Positions 38,929 to 48,438 of a stretch of DNA of 57,652 nt are shown here, piece after piece. The stretch covers positions 1 to 57,652 of the forward strand of contig NZ_CADCXN010000048.1 of the NCBI RefSeq assembly GCF_902806695.1, in the 5' to 3' direction. The position numbers and the translations under genes are program-made. Under the pieces are notes generated by a model. That model made no database searches. It saw only the letters and a program-made list of their open reading frames with translations, and was not told where the DNA came from. Within the stretch, counting starts at the first letter, position 1, and every line of letters begins with the position of its first letter. The stretch is from Candidatus Methylobacter favarea. GTDB lineage: Bacteria > Pseudomonadota > Gammaproteobacteria > Methylococcales > Methylomonadaceae.

Positions 38929-38930
38929 TT

Positions 38931-40130
38931 CTATATTTCCCTAGCCATATCTTTTGCCACTACTTTATTACGCGCCTGTACAGCTTTTTCTGCCGCTTCT
39001 GCTAACGTTTCTGCGGTAATAATAGGCAGCCCGCTTTCAGTGATAATTCTTCGGCCTTCTTCAACATTCGTACCCGACAGTCTTACAATTAAAGGTATTT
39101 GCATATCAATTTTTTTAACGGCCTCGACTACTCCTTCGGCAATCCAGTCACAGCGGTTGATGCCGGCAAAAATATTAACCAGCATGGCTTTAACGTTTTT
39201 GTCAGCCAATACCAGACGAAATGCTTTCTCTGTACGCTCAGCGGAAGCGCCGCCGCCAACATCAAGAAAGTTGGCCGGCTCGCCGCCGGCCAGTTTAATC
39301 ATGTCCATCGTTGCCATGGCCAATCCGGCGCCATTAATCATGCAGCCGATATCCCCGTTCAGACCCACATAGCTTAGCCCACGGTCAGCGGCCGCCATTT
39401 CCCGAGGATCTTCCTGGGTTTTATCGCGCAGTTCTGAGATTTTCTGTTGACGGAACAAGGCATTGTCATCAAAGCCCATTTTTGCATCCAGAGCTACCAA
39501 CTCCCCGCTTCCGGTAATGACTAGAGGATTAATTTCCAGCATATTGGCATCAAGGTCGCGCAAGGCTCGATAACAGCCTTTAATGGTTTTAACGGCATGA
39601 CTCAACATTTCAGCTTTTAAATCCAGCGCGAATGCCATTTCCCGTGCCTGATAATCTTGCAGCCCTACAGAGGGTTTAATGTAGATTTTAATAATAGCTT
39701 CGGAATGGTTGGCCGCCAACTCCTCGATTTCCATGCCGCCTTGAGCAGAACCAACCATAACGATACGTTCTGAACCACGGTCTACCAGGAAGCAGAAATA
39801 TAATTCTCTGGCGATGTCCATTCCTGACTCGACATATAATCTTGCACAAACTTTGCCTGCCGGCCCGGTTTGATGGGTAACCAGTCTTTTGCCCAGTAAG
39901 AACTCGGCGGCCGCTTCCACCTCATCGTGAGTTTTACAGATTTTAATACCGCCTGCCTTACCGCGTGCACCGGAATGAATCTGTGCTTTGACTGCCCAAA
40001 CATGTCCGCCAATATCCCTGGCTCGCTGGACGGCATCCGATGGACTGTAGGCTAAACCGCCTTCAGCAATCTTGACTCCATAGCTGCTTAAAATTTCCTT
40101 TGCTTGATACTCATGAATATCCACCGCCAT
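38931..40130 (-). CDS. mtkA: Malate thiokinase (malate-CoA ligase) beta-type subunit
   Basis: A 399-residue ATP-grasp protein of the SucC type: [17 protein letters not shown] at the N-terminus, [33 protein letters not shown] and [13 protein letters not shown] followed by GGGA. With MtkB it makes malyl-CoA. The order mcl-mtkA-mtkB on one strand, 47 bp after mcl, matches the serine-cycle block known from methylotrophs and separates it from a TCA-cycle sucCD. Confidence 0.92.
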   Translation of the reverse strand: MAVDIHEYQAKEILSSYGVKIAEGGLAYSPSDAVQRARDIGGHVWAVKAQIHSGARGKAGGIKICKTHDEVEAAAEFLLGKRLVTHQTGPAGKVCARLYVESGMDIARELYFCFLVDRGSERIVMVGSAQGGMEIEELAANHSEAIIKIYIKPSVGLQDYQAREMAFALDLKAEMLSHAVKTIKGCYRALRDLDANMLEINPLVITGSGELVALDAKMGFDDNALFRQQKISELRDKTQEDPREMAAADRGLSYVGLNGDIGCMINGAGLAMATMDMIKLAGGEPANFLDVGGGASAERTEKAFRLVLADKNVKAMLVNIFAGINRCDWIAEGVVEAVKKIDMQIPLIVRLSGTNVEEGRRIITESGLPIITAETLAEAAEKAVQARNKVVAKDMAREI

Positions 40131-40177
40131 CCTCTATCATTTTAAATCTTAAAAAAACTGCCTAAAGCAGCTTATCG

Positions 40178-41128
40178 TTAGCTCTTTTTTGCAGCAATCG
40201 CTTCGGCCGCTCGTACCACATTATTAGCCATTTTTTCTGAAGCCGCATCAATTAAACGACCGTCCAGCGCAGCAGCGCCTTTGCCTTGCGACGCCGCTTC
40301 TTTTAATGCCGCCAGAATACGTTTAGCCTTGTCAACTTCTGCAAGGGGGGGTGTGAAAACTTCATTGGCTAATGCCACTTGAGAGGGATGAATCGCCCAT
40401 TTACCTTCACAACCTAAAGCTGCCGACCTTCTGGCTGCCATTTTATAACCATCCGGGTCTTTAATATCTCCAAACGGACCATCAATGGGACGCAAGCCAA
40501 AAGCGCGGCAGGCCACGGTCATGCGGCTGAGGGCTGCATGCCACTGGTCGCCGGGGTAATCAGGGTTTAAGCCGCCAATATTCGTGGTTCGCGCGCGGTT
40601 GCTGGCCGCATAATCGGCAACCCCAAAATGCAACGCCTCAAGACGGCCGGCTGTCCCCTGACGCGCAATATCTTCAACATTAGCCATGCCCAATGCAGTT
40701 TCGATCAAGGCTTCTATACCTATTTTATTTTTTAAACCCTGCTGCATTTCCAATTGATTAAGCATTGCTTCAACCATATAAACATCCGCATAAACGCCCA
40801 CTTTAGGAATCAGAATAGTCTCAAGTTTTTCCCCGCACTGCTCAATCAGATCAACTATGTCGCGAACCATATATTGAGTATCCAGACCGTTGATTCGCAC
40901 AGAAATGGTTATGCCATGGCTTTTCCAGTCCAGATCATTAATCGCTTCAATGATATTTTTTCTGGCCTGCAATTTATCGTCGGGCGCAACCGCATCCTCA
41001 AGATCAAGAAATATAAAGTCCGCACCGCTTTTTATCGCTTTTTCAAACATTTCAGGGCTTGACCCCGGAACAGCCAGTTCACAACGTTGAACGCGCTGTA
41101 CTGAGGGTGTATATAAGGTGTGACTCAT
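40178..41128 (-). CDS. mcl: L-malyl-CoA lyase
   Basis: A 316-residue HpcH/HpaI-aldolase family enzyme that cleaves L-malyl-CoA to glyoxylate and acetyl-CoA. Seen motifs: RCELAVPGSSPEMFEKA, FIFLDLEDAVAPDDK with the metal-binding DLED, IEALIETALGMAN, LHFGVADYAAS and CEGKWAIHPSQ. It is the first gene of the mcl-mtkAB operon, divergent from sga-hpr across 264 bp. The glyoxylate produced is the substrate of Sga. Methylobacterium Mcl proteins are similar in length. Confidence 0.93.
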   Translation of the reverse strand: MSHTLYTPSVQRVQRCELAVPGSSPEMFEKAIKSGADFIFLDLEDAVAPDDKLQARKNIIEAINDLDWKSHGITISVRINGLDTQYMVRDIVDLIEQCGEKLETILIPKVGVYADVYMVEAMLNQLEMQQGLKNKIGIEALIETALGMANVEDIARQGTAGRLEALHFGVADYAASNRARTTNIGGLNPDYPGDQWHAALSRMTVACRAFGLRPIDGPFGDIKDPDGYKMAARRSAALGCEGKWAIHPSQVALANEVFTPPLAEVDKAKRILAALKEAASQGKGAAALDGRLIDAASEKMANNVVRAAEAIAAKKS

Positions 41129-41392
41129 TCTACATGCCTGCTTTAATAAGGAGCACCGAATCCAATGCCTGGAGTGGTAATTATGCGCAGCTTAACTGCA
41201 ACATACAATAAATTTATATTTTACTTTCAGGGGCACTAAAGTCAATTTTTAATGCGCTTTTTTCGGCTCTATACCAATCTATTCTTGCCAATTAGCAGCG
41301 GTTATGTCATTATTGAATAATTTTGGGTCTTTCGCTTTTAATGTACAATTCTAATTACCTTTCCCATTATTTAAATTTAAAGAGGCAATACA
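41129..41392. promoter_or_regulatory. Divergent promoter region, mcl-mtkAB / sga-hpr
   Basis: This 264-bp gap must carry promoters for both halves of the serine-cycle block. On the plus strand TACAAT at 41344-41349 is a good -10 candidate with TTGGGT 15 bp upstream as a weak -35. The 5' end is AT-rich. The sga ribosome site is AAAGAGGCAATACA. No palindrome is certain, although a shared regulator would be economical. Confidence 0.45.
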
Positions 41393-42559
41393 ATGGCTGG
41401 TCGTAACCACCTATATATTCCTGGCCCTACCAATGTGCCCAGTGAAATTCTCAATGCCATGCATGTCAACATGGAAGATCATCGTTCTCCCGTGTTTCCT
41501 GAACTGTTAACGCCTCTTTTACAGGATCTGAAAAAAATATTTAAGACCGAAGCCGGACAAGCCTTTATTTTTCCTGCAACCGGCACTGCCGGCTGGGAAA
41601 TTGCCTTGACCAATGCGCTAAATCCCGGCGATAAAGTGTTAATCTACCGTTTCGGTCAATTCAGTCATTTGTGGGCCGAAATGGCAAAACGTTTGGGCTT
41701 TATTGTTGAAATCCACGAGGAAACCTGGGGCAAAGGCATTCCCTTAGATAAACTGGAAGCCCGTTTAAAAGAAGACCCTAAACACGAAATCAAGGCCGTT
41801 CTGGCGACGCATAATGAAACCGCTACCGGCGTTACCAGCGATATCGGCGGCGTCCGAAGAGCAATGGATGAAGCAAACCATCCGGCATTATTATTTGTAG
41901 ACGGCGTGAGTTCTATCGCAAGCATCGATTTCCGCATGGATGAATGGGGTGTGGACGGCGCTATCAGCGGCTCCCAAAAAGGCTTTATGCTGCCGGCTGG
42001 CGGCACCTTTCTGGCCTTCAGTCAAAAAGCCTTAAAGGCCACTGAAAATTCAACCTATCCACGCTGTTTTCTGGACTTAAAAGACCAGATGACAGCCAAC
42101 CAAAACGGCTATACGCCCTATACGCCTTCCCTGCCTATTTTATACGGTTTGCGCAAGTCATTGGAAATGTTATTGGAAGAAGGGCTGGAGCATGTATTCG
42201 CACGTCATCATCGCCTGGCGGAAGGCACCCGTAAAGCCGTTTTTGCCTGGGGATTAAAATTATGCGCACAACCCGGCTTTGAATCGGACACGGTTTCTGC
42301 AGTCGTCGTCCCTGAAAACAAGGATGCCCGCGAGGTCATCAGCACTGCTTTCAGCAGATATGACATTTCCTTAGGAGCAGGATTATCGGAGGTTGCCGGA
42401 AAGGTATTTCGTATCGGACACTTGGGCGATATGAATGATGTGTCCATGCTGGGTGCTCTAGCTGGTGTTGAAATGGCGTTATTGGATAACGGTTTTAACA
42501 TTAAACCTGGCAGCGGCGTTGCAGCAGCCATGGAATACTATCGTTCAACAGCAAAATAA
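41393..42559 (+). CDS. sga: Serine-glyoxylate aminotransferase
   Basis: A 388-residue class V PLP aminotransferase that transfers the amino group of serine to glyoxylate, giving hydroxypyruvate and glycine. The N-terminus LYIPGPTNVPSEIL, ATGTAGWEIAL, HNETATGV, FVDGVSSIASID and the PLP-lysine segment SGSQKGFM are as expected. It sits 64 bp before hpr, which reduces its product, and divergent to mcl, which supplies glyoxylate. Confidence 0.95.
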   Translation: MAGRNHLYIPGPTNVPSEILNAMHVNMEDHRSPVFPELLTPLLQDLKKIFKTEAGQAFIFPATGTAGWEIALTNALNPGDKVLIYRFGQFSHLWAEMAKRLGFIVEIHEETWGKGIPLDKLEARLKEDPKHEIKAVLATHNETATGVTSDIGGVRRAMDEANHPALLFVDGVSSIASIDFRMDEWGVDGAISGSQKGFMLPAGGTFLAFSQKALKATENSTYPRCFLDLKDQMTANQNGYTPYTPSLPILYGLRKSLEMLLEEGLEHVFARHHRLAEGTRKAVFAWGLKLCAQPGFESDTVSAVVVPENKDAREVISTAFSRYDISLGAGLSEVAGKVFRIGHLGDMNDVSMLGALAGVEMALLDNGFNIKPGSGVAAAMEYYRSTAK

Positions 42560-42623
42560 GGTAAAAAGGGGCGAGGAATCAAAGCTGGGAAATATATCTT
42601 CTATCACGTGCGGAGAAATTTCA

Positions 42624-43595
42624 ATGAGCAAACCTAAAGTCGTTGTAACCCGAAAATGGCCCGCTGAAGTCGAGGAACAATTAAAAGCACTCTACGATGT
42701 ACAGCTGAACGAAAATGACATCCAGATGACCGCAGACGAGCTCAAGGAAGCTTTGAGAACTGCTGATGCCTTGTTGCCCACAGTAACTGACCCGCTTACT
42801 GCCGAGGTGCTCGGCATTGAGGGCAAACGCGCTAAAATCATCGGTAATTTTGGCGTCGGTTATAATAATATTGATATCAATATCGCCAAAAAACACGGCC
42901 TGGTCGTCACCAATACGCCCGAAGTATTAACCGATTGCACTGCCGATATCGCCATGTTGCTGCTGTTAATGTCGGCGCGCCGCGCCGCTGAAGGCAATCG
43001 CCTCGTCCGCGATCAGCAATGGACAGGCTGGCGCCCGACCCATATGCTCGGACAGAAAGTAACGGGTAAAACCCTGGGCTTGATTGGTTTTGGCCGCATT
43101 GCTCAAGCTATGGCCAGAAAAGCGCATTATGGTTTCGGCATGAAAATTCTTTTCTGTGATCCTTACCCGCCGGCCCAGCAGATCATTGATGATTTACAGG
43201 CAAGCCGATGTGAAACTATTGAGGAATTGCTGACAGAAGCCAACTTCGTTTCCTTGCACTGCCCCGGCGGCGATGCTACCCGGCATCTGATCAACGAAAA
43301 GCGTCTGCAATTGATGCGTCCCAGCGCCCATTTAATCAACACAGCCCGTGGTGATGTGGTTGACAGCAAAGCCCTTATCAAGGCGCTAAAAGAAGGCTGG
43401 ATTGCCGGTGCCGGTCTGGATGTATTTGAAGGTGAACCTAATATCGATCCTGGCTTTCTGAATCTCGATAACGTTGCCCTGCTGCCACATCTCGGTAGCG
43501 CAACCGAAGAGACCCGCGTCGCCATGGGTAATCGGGTCATGGAAAATATTGCGGCATTTTTTGCAGGCCTTGAGCCTAAGGATAGAGTGGTTTGA
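42624..43595 (+). CDS. hprA: Hydroxypyruvate/glyoxylate reductase (2-hydroxyacid dehydrogenase)
   Basis: A 323-residue D-2-hydroxyacid dehydrogenase that reduces hydroxypyruvate to glycerate. The NAD-binding GFGRIAQAMA, the catalytic-arginine stretch INTARGDVVD and the histidine in LLPHLGSAT are all present. The start is ATG 42624 with GGAGAAATTTCA upstream; an in-frame ATG at 42465 lies inside sga. It is cotranscribed with sga. Specificity for hydroxypyruvate rests on context. Confidence 0.93.
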   Translation: MSKPKVVVTRKWPAEVEEQLKALYDVQLNENDIQMTADELKEALRTADALLPTVTDPLTAEVLGIEGKRAKIIGNFGVGYNNIDINIAKKHGLVVTNTPEVLTDCTADIAMLLLLMSARRAAEGNRLVRDQQWTGWRPTHMLGQKVTGKTLGLIGFGRIAQAMARKAHYGFGMKILFCDPYPPAQQIIDDLQASRCETIEELLTEANFVSLHCPGGDATRHLINEKRLQLMRPSAHLINTARGDVVDSKALIKALKEGWIAGAGLDVFEGEPNIDPGFLNLDNVALLPHLGSATEETRVAMGNRVMENIAAFFAGLEPKDRVV

Positions 43596-44433
43596 AGAAC
43601 GGATAGGGTTCATATTTCACTCTGAACAAGAATAAATTGTTCCAGTCTCCCTCAAACTCACTAATGACGGCAAAGGCGAGAACATCCCGAACAGAACATC
43701 CAAGATTAGTTCTAAACGTTTATAGCTATATTTTTTATGTCCAACCGACAGAGTCTTTCGTGCAATACTTGTACAATTTCTGACATGATTCAATCTCGGT
43801 AGCAAACCCTGCCTAAGTAAATATCTATTAGATCCCAGCTATAATCACAGAATATTTTCTGATGATGAATCGGCAAATAAAGCGCGAATATTTTCATTTA
43901 ATGCTTCAGAGGCTGAATTTATTTATGTTTTTTGCCGAAATTTAATTGTAAAAATAAGCTATTTTATAATTGCAAGCAATAAGGAAACCTCCCTGCAGGA
44001 TGAATCCAATGACTGGCAAGGGGTCTGCATCCCCTTCCCAATCCGCGCCTGAGAAAGCAACGTCGCTTCGCTTGTTGCGGGGCGCTCCTTTCGGCCTGAA
44101 GACCGAGGTCTAAAACCAGCATGGAATATTGATTAAATACCAGGAATATGGCTGTAATATAGCTTTGGTATTTGGATCCCAAACTCTAAGGGCTTAGCGA
44201 TTGTAAGGTGTCAGAGAACAGATTTCACAAAAGATCTCATAGAGTGATTGTTGTGGTTAAGTTCTTAATTACAGTGTCGTCGCCAAGAAATTTTTTCATC
44301 ATTACAATTGACCCACCGGGTAGTATTGCAATTTAGTTAAGCTGTCTTTCTGCTCATTTTTAACGGCCGCAAGCCCGAAAATCGGATCGGATGAATTATA
44401 AATCGAACCCGTGTATCATTTAATTGCAGCCTT
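43596..44433. other. Intergenic region downstream of hprA, no gene recognised
   Basis: About 840 bp with short open frames that look spurious. A stretch near 43990-44110 (cctgagaaagcaacgtcgct, then ggggcgctcctttcggcctg) is richer in G+C than its surroundings and reads like a dispersed genomic repeat, but a second copy is not present in the window. Confidence 0.4.
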
Positions 44434-45280
44434 TTACAGGCACCTTAAATGGTCAGTCGCCAATTTGTCGTAATAGCAACCTTGCACCAAATTAAATCCT
44501 GCCGTTTCCACCATAAATGCTTGTTCTTTCTGTTCCACATGTTCGATTATGCTCAGGCCCCCAAGCTGTTTTTGTAAATTAATCAAGGGCTTTATTGCTG
44601 ATTGCAAGGCAGAGCTGGAGCTTTCGATTATTTCAGCGGCTGGTGCTGTGATGCGCAAATAGTCTGGCGATAGGCCTGTCGATCAAGGGCATGAAATCTT
44701 TGACGACATGCAAATTGCCAATATTAAGGGCAATCTGATAACCCCTGCTGCGATAGTTATTGAGACCGGCCAGCAATTGCTCGTAGTGCATCGCATAATC
44801 ATGATTAAAGTCTGTAGATTTCACCACGTTATGGGGTGTCAAGCCGCATTTGAAAATGATTTCTTCAAAATATACGCCGTGATTTTGAGCAATTTTAAGA
44901 ATATGTCTGGGGTCGACATTCAAAAACAGAACGCCGCCGTGCACGGAATACGGCAGATAGTTCAGCATGTGTATCGTACGGCACAATCGGTCCAAATTAA
45001 TGACGAATTGAAAATCTACATCTAGCTTGCTATCTATATCCTATTCACAAGGGCTGGCGAGCATTCTTGCGGCATGGCCTACCAGTAATTCATTGTTATT
45101 GGCAACCCAAATAGCTGAATAAGCGCTTGCTATGCGAATAGGTCCGAAAATACCGCTCACGCGGCCCTTTTCCAACAGGAAAGGCCACAAATGGGTATGA
45201 TGTTCATGTCCGAACCGATGATTAAAATAATTGACTAATTGTCGAAGCGATATTTTTTCCTTTTGTGGTTTGTTTATCAT
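44434..45280 (-). pseudogene. Broken EAL-domain gene
   Basis: Three pieces of one EAL-like protein are joined here. The first (45041-45280) ends at an in-frame TAG and the frame then continues (DIDSKLDVDFQFVINLDR) through 44633. After a one-base indel near 44650 the third piece starts PDYLRITAPAAEIIES and runs to VQGCYYDKLA. The expected EAL motif reads HAARM, so the ancestral protein may have been non-catalytic. The gene begins MINKPQKEKISLRQL at 45280. One nonsense and one frameshift make it inactive unless sequencing errors explain both. Confidence 0.8.
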
Positions 45281-45604
45281 ATGTGTTATACAGCCCGATG
45301 CCGATTATGCCCCACCATTTATAGTTGCGTTGGGAATAGCATAAGATGTCTTTTATTTTAAATAAAATAATATAATCAGATTCTTATATCTATTAATGGA
45401 ATAAACGGCCCGAGATTAGCGTCTTGGCTTGCCGGGATCTACTATATGTGCGGCCTTAACTCTACGGGGGATGTAATATAAAAGTCGCAGAGGATTGGCA
45501 TTTCCTCCTGATGTAAATTAATGCGGCGGGATTAAATTGATTATTATTAAAATAAGTTAATATCGCTTATGTTTTGTTTTAGATTAAGCCCCGGCTTGTC
45601 TCCT

Positions 45605-46235
45605 ATGTTAAAAATCCTTTTGCCAATTACAAAACATTATCGTTTGCGGTAACAATCGTGTTGTGATTTTTTGCAGCGATGCAGGCTATCTTTTTACCTA
45701 AAAAAACTTCAGGCCACCTACAAAAAACAAGACTGTCAAGTACAGGCTTATCTGCTGATGACCCATTAAGTGCATTTGCTAATAAGGCCTTTTTCCAAAA
45801 TCAGCCTGGGCAAAACTTTGCAAATGTTGGAGACAGTGTTATGTGCAATACTTTAGTTACTGTTACCGCTGCACTACTTCGCTCTAGGAAGAGCGAAACA
45901 AGGCAACACTGATCGGCAGAGAATTATACTTGCTTACTTGCAGGCGCAATATCCAATTAAATCCTGTGCGCACAGGCATAGTTGTCGACCCAAGCGTTTA
46001 TATACGATCGAGCTATTGTTTTAATGCAATCGGATAAGCCAATAGTTTGTTTGCGCTTCATTTTCAATTGCGACGTTTGGGCAATAACGATAGCGAGTGT
46101 CAAGCACGCTATCGTGTCCTGTTCAATAAAACGGTTTTTGAAACCCGGATAATGAAATTAAGGATGCTTTCAACAAAGGTTGGGTATTAGGAAACGGTTG
46201 GTTTAAGAACAGTATTCAATTGTAACTGGCTCTGC
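45605..46235 (+). pseudogene. Decayed REP-associated tyrosine transposase (RAYT, Y1/IS200-like)
   Basis: No long frame exists, but successive frames spell an ordered RAYT protein: GNNRVVIFCSDAGYLF (about 45648), YKKQDCQVQAYLLMTH-stop-VHLL (45724-45785), YVQYFSYCYRC, EERNKATLIGRELYLLTCRR, NIQLNPVRTGIVVDPSVY, LGNNDSECQARYRVLF (to about 46130), then NEIKDAFNKGWVLGNGWFKN (46152 onward). The HUH region (VHLL) is interrupted by a stop. At least three in-frame stops and two or more frameshifts are present, so it is an inactive remnant. RAYT proteins move or maintain REP hairpins. The 1.2-kb gap (45281-46468) has no other feature. Confidence 0.85.
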
Positions 46236-46468
46236 GCGAAAGCTATGTGCCATAGGTTGCGACAGAATGTCAGATTAATTTGAAATAAATCGAGTATGGC
46301 CACCGTTCTGCTACCTTAAATAGAATTAGTTATTTTATAACAATAAAAGTCGAATTAATGAAGGTTAGACCCTTGAGTAAATAGGATACAATTAAAATTC
46401 ATCACATTTCATTCTGCATCAAAAAGAGCGATAGCGGAACCTTTTATAAAATAAAAACACCGGTAAAA

Positions 46469-47446
46469 TCAAAACAAATGCCTCACAGCATCTCTTTCTT
46501 CTTTTAACTCAGACTCGGTTGTCCGCATCTTTTGCATGCTGAATTCATTGATATCCAGGCCTTTTACAATATTAACCTTACCGTTAACGATTGTTACAGG
46601 GTAAGAATAAACCAATCCGTGCTCAATTCCATAGCTACCATCTGAAAGCATCCCCATACTCACCCAATTGCCTTCTTCGGTGCTAGTAATCCAGTCTCTC
46701 ATCTGATCAACCGCTGCATTAGCGGCTGATGCGGCACTGGACTGACCTCTGGCTTTAATCACTGCCGCACCGCGCTGTTGAATGCTAGGAATAAATTCAT
46801 TGACAAACCACTCATGACCAACCAGTGACATAGCATCCTGCCCTTTTACTTTGGCATGATGAATATCAGGATATTGCGTAGTTGAATGGTTGCCCCAGAT
46901 GGTCACATTTTTTACATCCGTCGTAAAAACGCCGCATTTTGCAGCCAGCTGACTGAGCGCCCGGTTATGATCCAGGCGCGTCATTGAAGAAAAGCTTTCG
47001 GGTCTTAAATCCGGTGCATTCTTCAAAGCAATCAAGGCATTGGTATTGGCCGGATTACCAGTCACCAATACTTTGACGTTCCTGTTCGCAACTTCATTCA
47101 GAGCCTTGCCTTGCACCGAGAAAATCTCCGCATTGACCTGTAATAGATCCTTGCGCTCCATTCCCGGGCCTCGGGGCCTGGCTCCCACCAGGAAAGCATA
47201 ATCAACATTCCTGAAGGCAAGCTTGGGATCATCAGTCGTCTCCACGCGATAGAGCAACGGGCTGGCGCAATCACTTAATTCCATTACCACGCCTTCTAAA
47301 GCAGCCATTGCCGGGCTGATTTCCAACAGGTGTAATATAATGGGCTGATCAGGGCCAAGCAGAGCACCCGACGCCAAACGAAAAAGTAAAGAATAACTTA
47401 TCTGGCCTGCCGCGCCGGTAACAGCTATATGAATGGGTGTTTTCAT
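46469..47446 (-). CDS. mdh: Malate dehydrogenase
   Basis: A 325-residue NAD(P)-dependent malate dehydrogenase of the group that includes cytosolic enzymes: [31 protein letters not shown], the catalytic [13 protein letters not shown] and [10 protein letters not shown]. It interconverts malate and oxaloacetate, feeding MtkAB. Start ATG follows AAGGAAAATTA. It is separate from the mcl-mtkAB operon but within 4 kb of hprA. Confidence 0.95.
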   Translation of the reverse strand: MKTPIHIAVTGAAGQISYSLLFRLASGALLGPDQPIILHLLEISPAMAALEGVVMELSDCASPLLYRVETTDDPKLAFRNVDYAFLVGARPRGPGMERKDLLQVNAEIFSVQGKALNEVANRNVKVLVTGNPANTNALIALKNAPDLRPESFSSMTRLDHNRALSQLAAKCGVFTTDVKNVTIWGNHSTTQYPDIHHAKVKGQDAMSLVGHEWFVNEFIPSIQQRGAAVIKARGQSSAASAANAAVDQMRDWITSTEEGNWVSMGMLSDGSYGIEHGLVYSYPVTIVNGKVNIVKGLDINEFSMQKMRTTESELKEERDAVRHLF

Positions 47447-47552
47447 TAATTTTCCTTAAACTTAATAATTTTCCGAAGCTTAATCAATAAAGCTTTCAAA
47501 AGCTGTCAGAAATCTCTGCTATAAACCCAATTTAAAATTTCCGCTAACGCTA

Positions 47553-47588
47553 AACAGTAAATATTTATTCCCATAAATATTTACTGTT
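47553..47588. promoter_or_regulatory. Perfect 16-bp AT-rich inverted repeat upstream of mdh
   Basis: AACAGTAAATATTTAT, loop TCCC, ATAAATATTTACTGTT, with no mismatch. It is about 107 bp before the mdh start codon in a gene-free gap (47447-47789). It may be an operator, a cruciform site or a terminator for minus-strand transcription from the PEP-CTERM gene. No T-tract is seen beyond the stem. Confidence 0.5.
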
Positions 47589-47789
47589 ACAGAATAATAA
47601 CGAAAAGCTGATACTTCATGCAAGCGCAAGCGTCTTCTAATGCTAAATGCGTCTGACGGAGTGCTGTATTTTTGACTAAAAATCATCAGAGCAGGCATGA
47701 AAAACTTGCGTCCTTCCACCCGACTACGTCAGACGTTGCGTTAATGATGGGCACGAAAAGTATGTGTGCATCTACGTTGTAGTAATCCT

Positions 47790-48428
47790 TCACGGCGAGC
47801 CGGAAAACAGGCAGGAAATATTTCTGGCCGGTCGCCAACTGAATCGGTTCATGGCCAGCACGCCCAAGCTGACTAACAGCCAGGTTGCAGGCTCGGGGAC
47901 TGAGCCATCGGCATTAGCCTCGACGGTAACAGGGCCTGCCATGACAGGCTCGATAGGGAGGGCATCGGCGTTGGCGTCACCGATGGCGTTCAGCGAAATA
48001 TTCAAGGGGCTCACCCCGGCTGAAAGGGCGTTGAACGATAAGGTCGCCAAGGTGAAGCTGCCGGCCTGTAGCGTATTCAAATCAGCGACAGTATCGAAAG
48101 AAAGCTCGTAGAGATTAACTGAACCGTCTCGGGGCGTAAAGGAACGGTCGGCGCTCTGGTCCAGCGCCAGTTGATCGCCCAATCCAGGATCACCGAAAAC
48201 GACCCCGCCCAGGCCCAGGATGGAGGGCTCGTAATCAACATCGATATCAAATACGCCCAGCGAAGGGGAAACATGATCACCTAACCCGGAAATTATTAAA
48301 GCCATATCCAACGATGAGCCCACTGCGGCCGAGGCCGTAAGCGGCGTCCAACTGAGGGTGACCGCTTTGGACGGCAGGGAAACCAGCAGCAGCGCCATAC
48401 CAATGAGCCGAATCAGGAAAGTAGTCAT
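47790..48428 (-). CDS. Cohesin-like protein with PEP-CTERM sorting signal
   Basis: A 212-residue exported protein, start ATG at 48428 after an AGGAG ribosome site. Signal peptide about 1-22, a cohesin-like domain about 24-170, and a C-terminal PEP-CTERM signal (VPEPATWLL, hydrophobic stretch, then RFSWRPAR, residues about 176-200). The cohesin reading rests on GVFDIDVDYEPSILGLGGV, LYELSF and FTLATLSFNALSAG. Exosortase substrates with this tail are cleaved and sorted to the envelope in gammaproteobacteria. The upstream gene encodes a dockerin-bearing exoprotein that stops 10 bp before, so the pair is likely coupled. The tail after the arginines is longer than usual. Confidence 0.82.
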   Translation of the reverse strand: MTTFLIRLIGMALLLVSLPSKAVTLSWTPLTASAAVGSSLDMALIISGLGDHVSPSLGVFDIDVDYEPSILGLGGVVFGDPGLGDQLALDQSADRSFTPRDGSVNLYELSFDTVADLNTLQAGSFTLATLSFNALSAGVSPLNISLNAIGDANADALPIEPVMAGPVTVEANADGSVPEPATWLLVSLGVLAMNRFSWRPARNISCLFSGSP

Positions 48429-48438
48429 GATATTACTC

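Noticed and set aside
38041-40130. TCA-cycle succinyl-CoA synthetase (sucCD)
   Set aside because: The proteins are homologous, but operon position next to mcl and divergent to sga-hprA fits malate thiokinase better.
43964-44182. 72-codon minus-strand frame after hprA
   Set aside because: Low-complexity content, no homologue recognised and no ribosome site. It may be part of a dispersed repeat.
45679-45912. 77-codon plus-strand frame
   Set aside because: It is one frame across the decayed RAYT gene. The better protein match alternates between frames.
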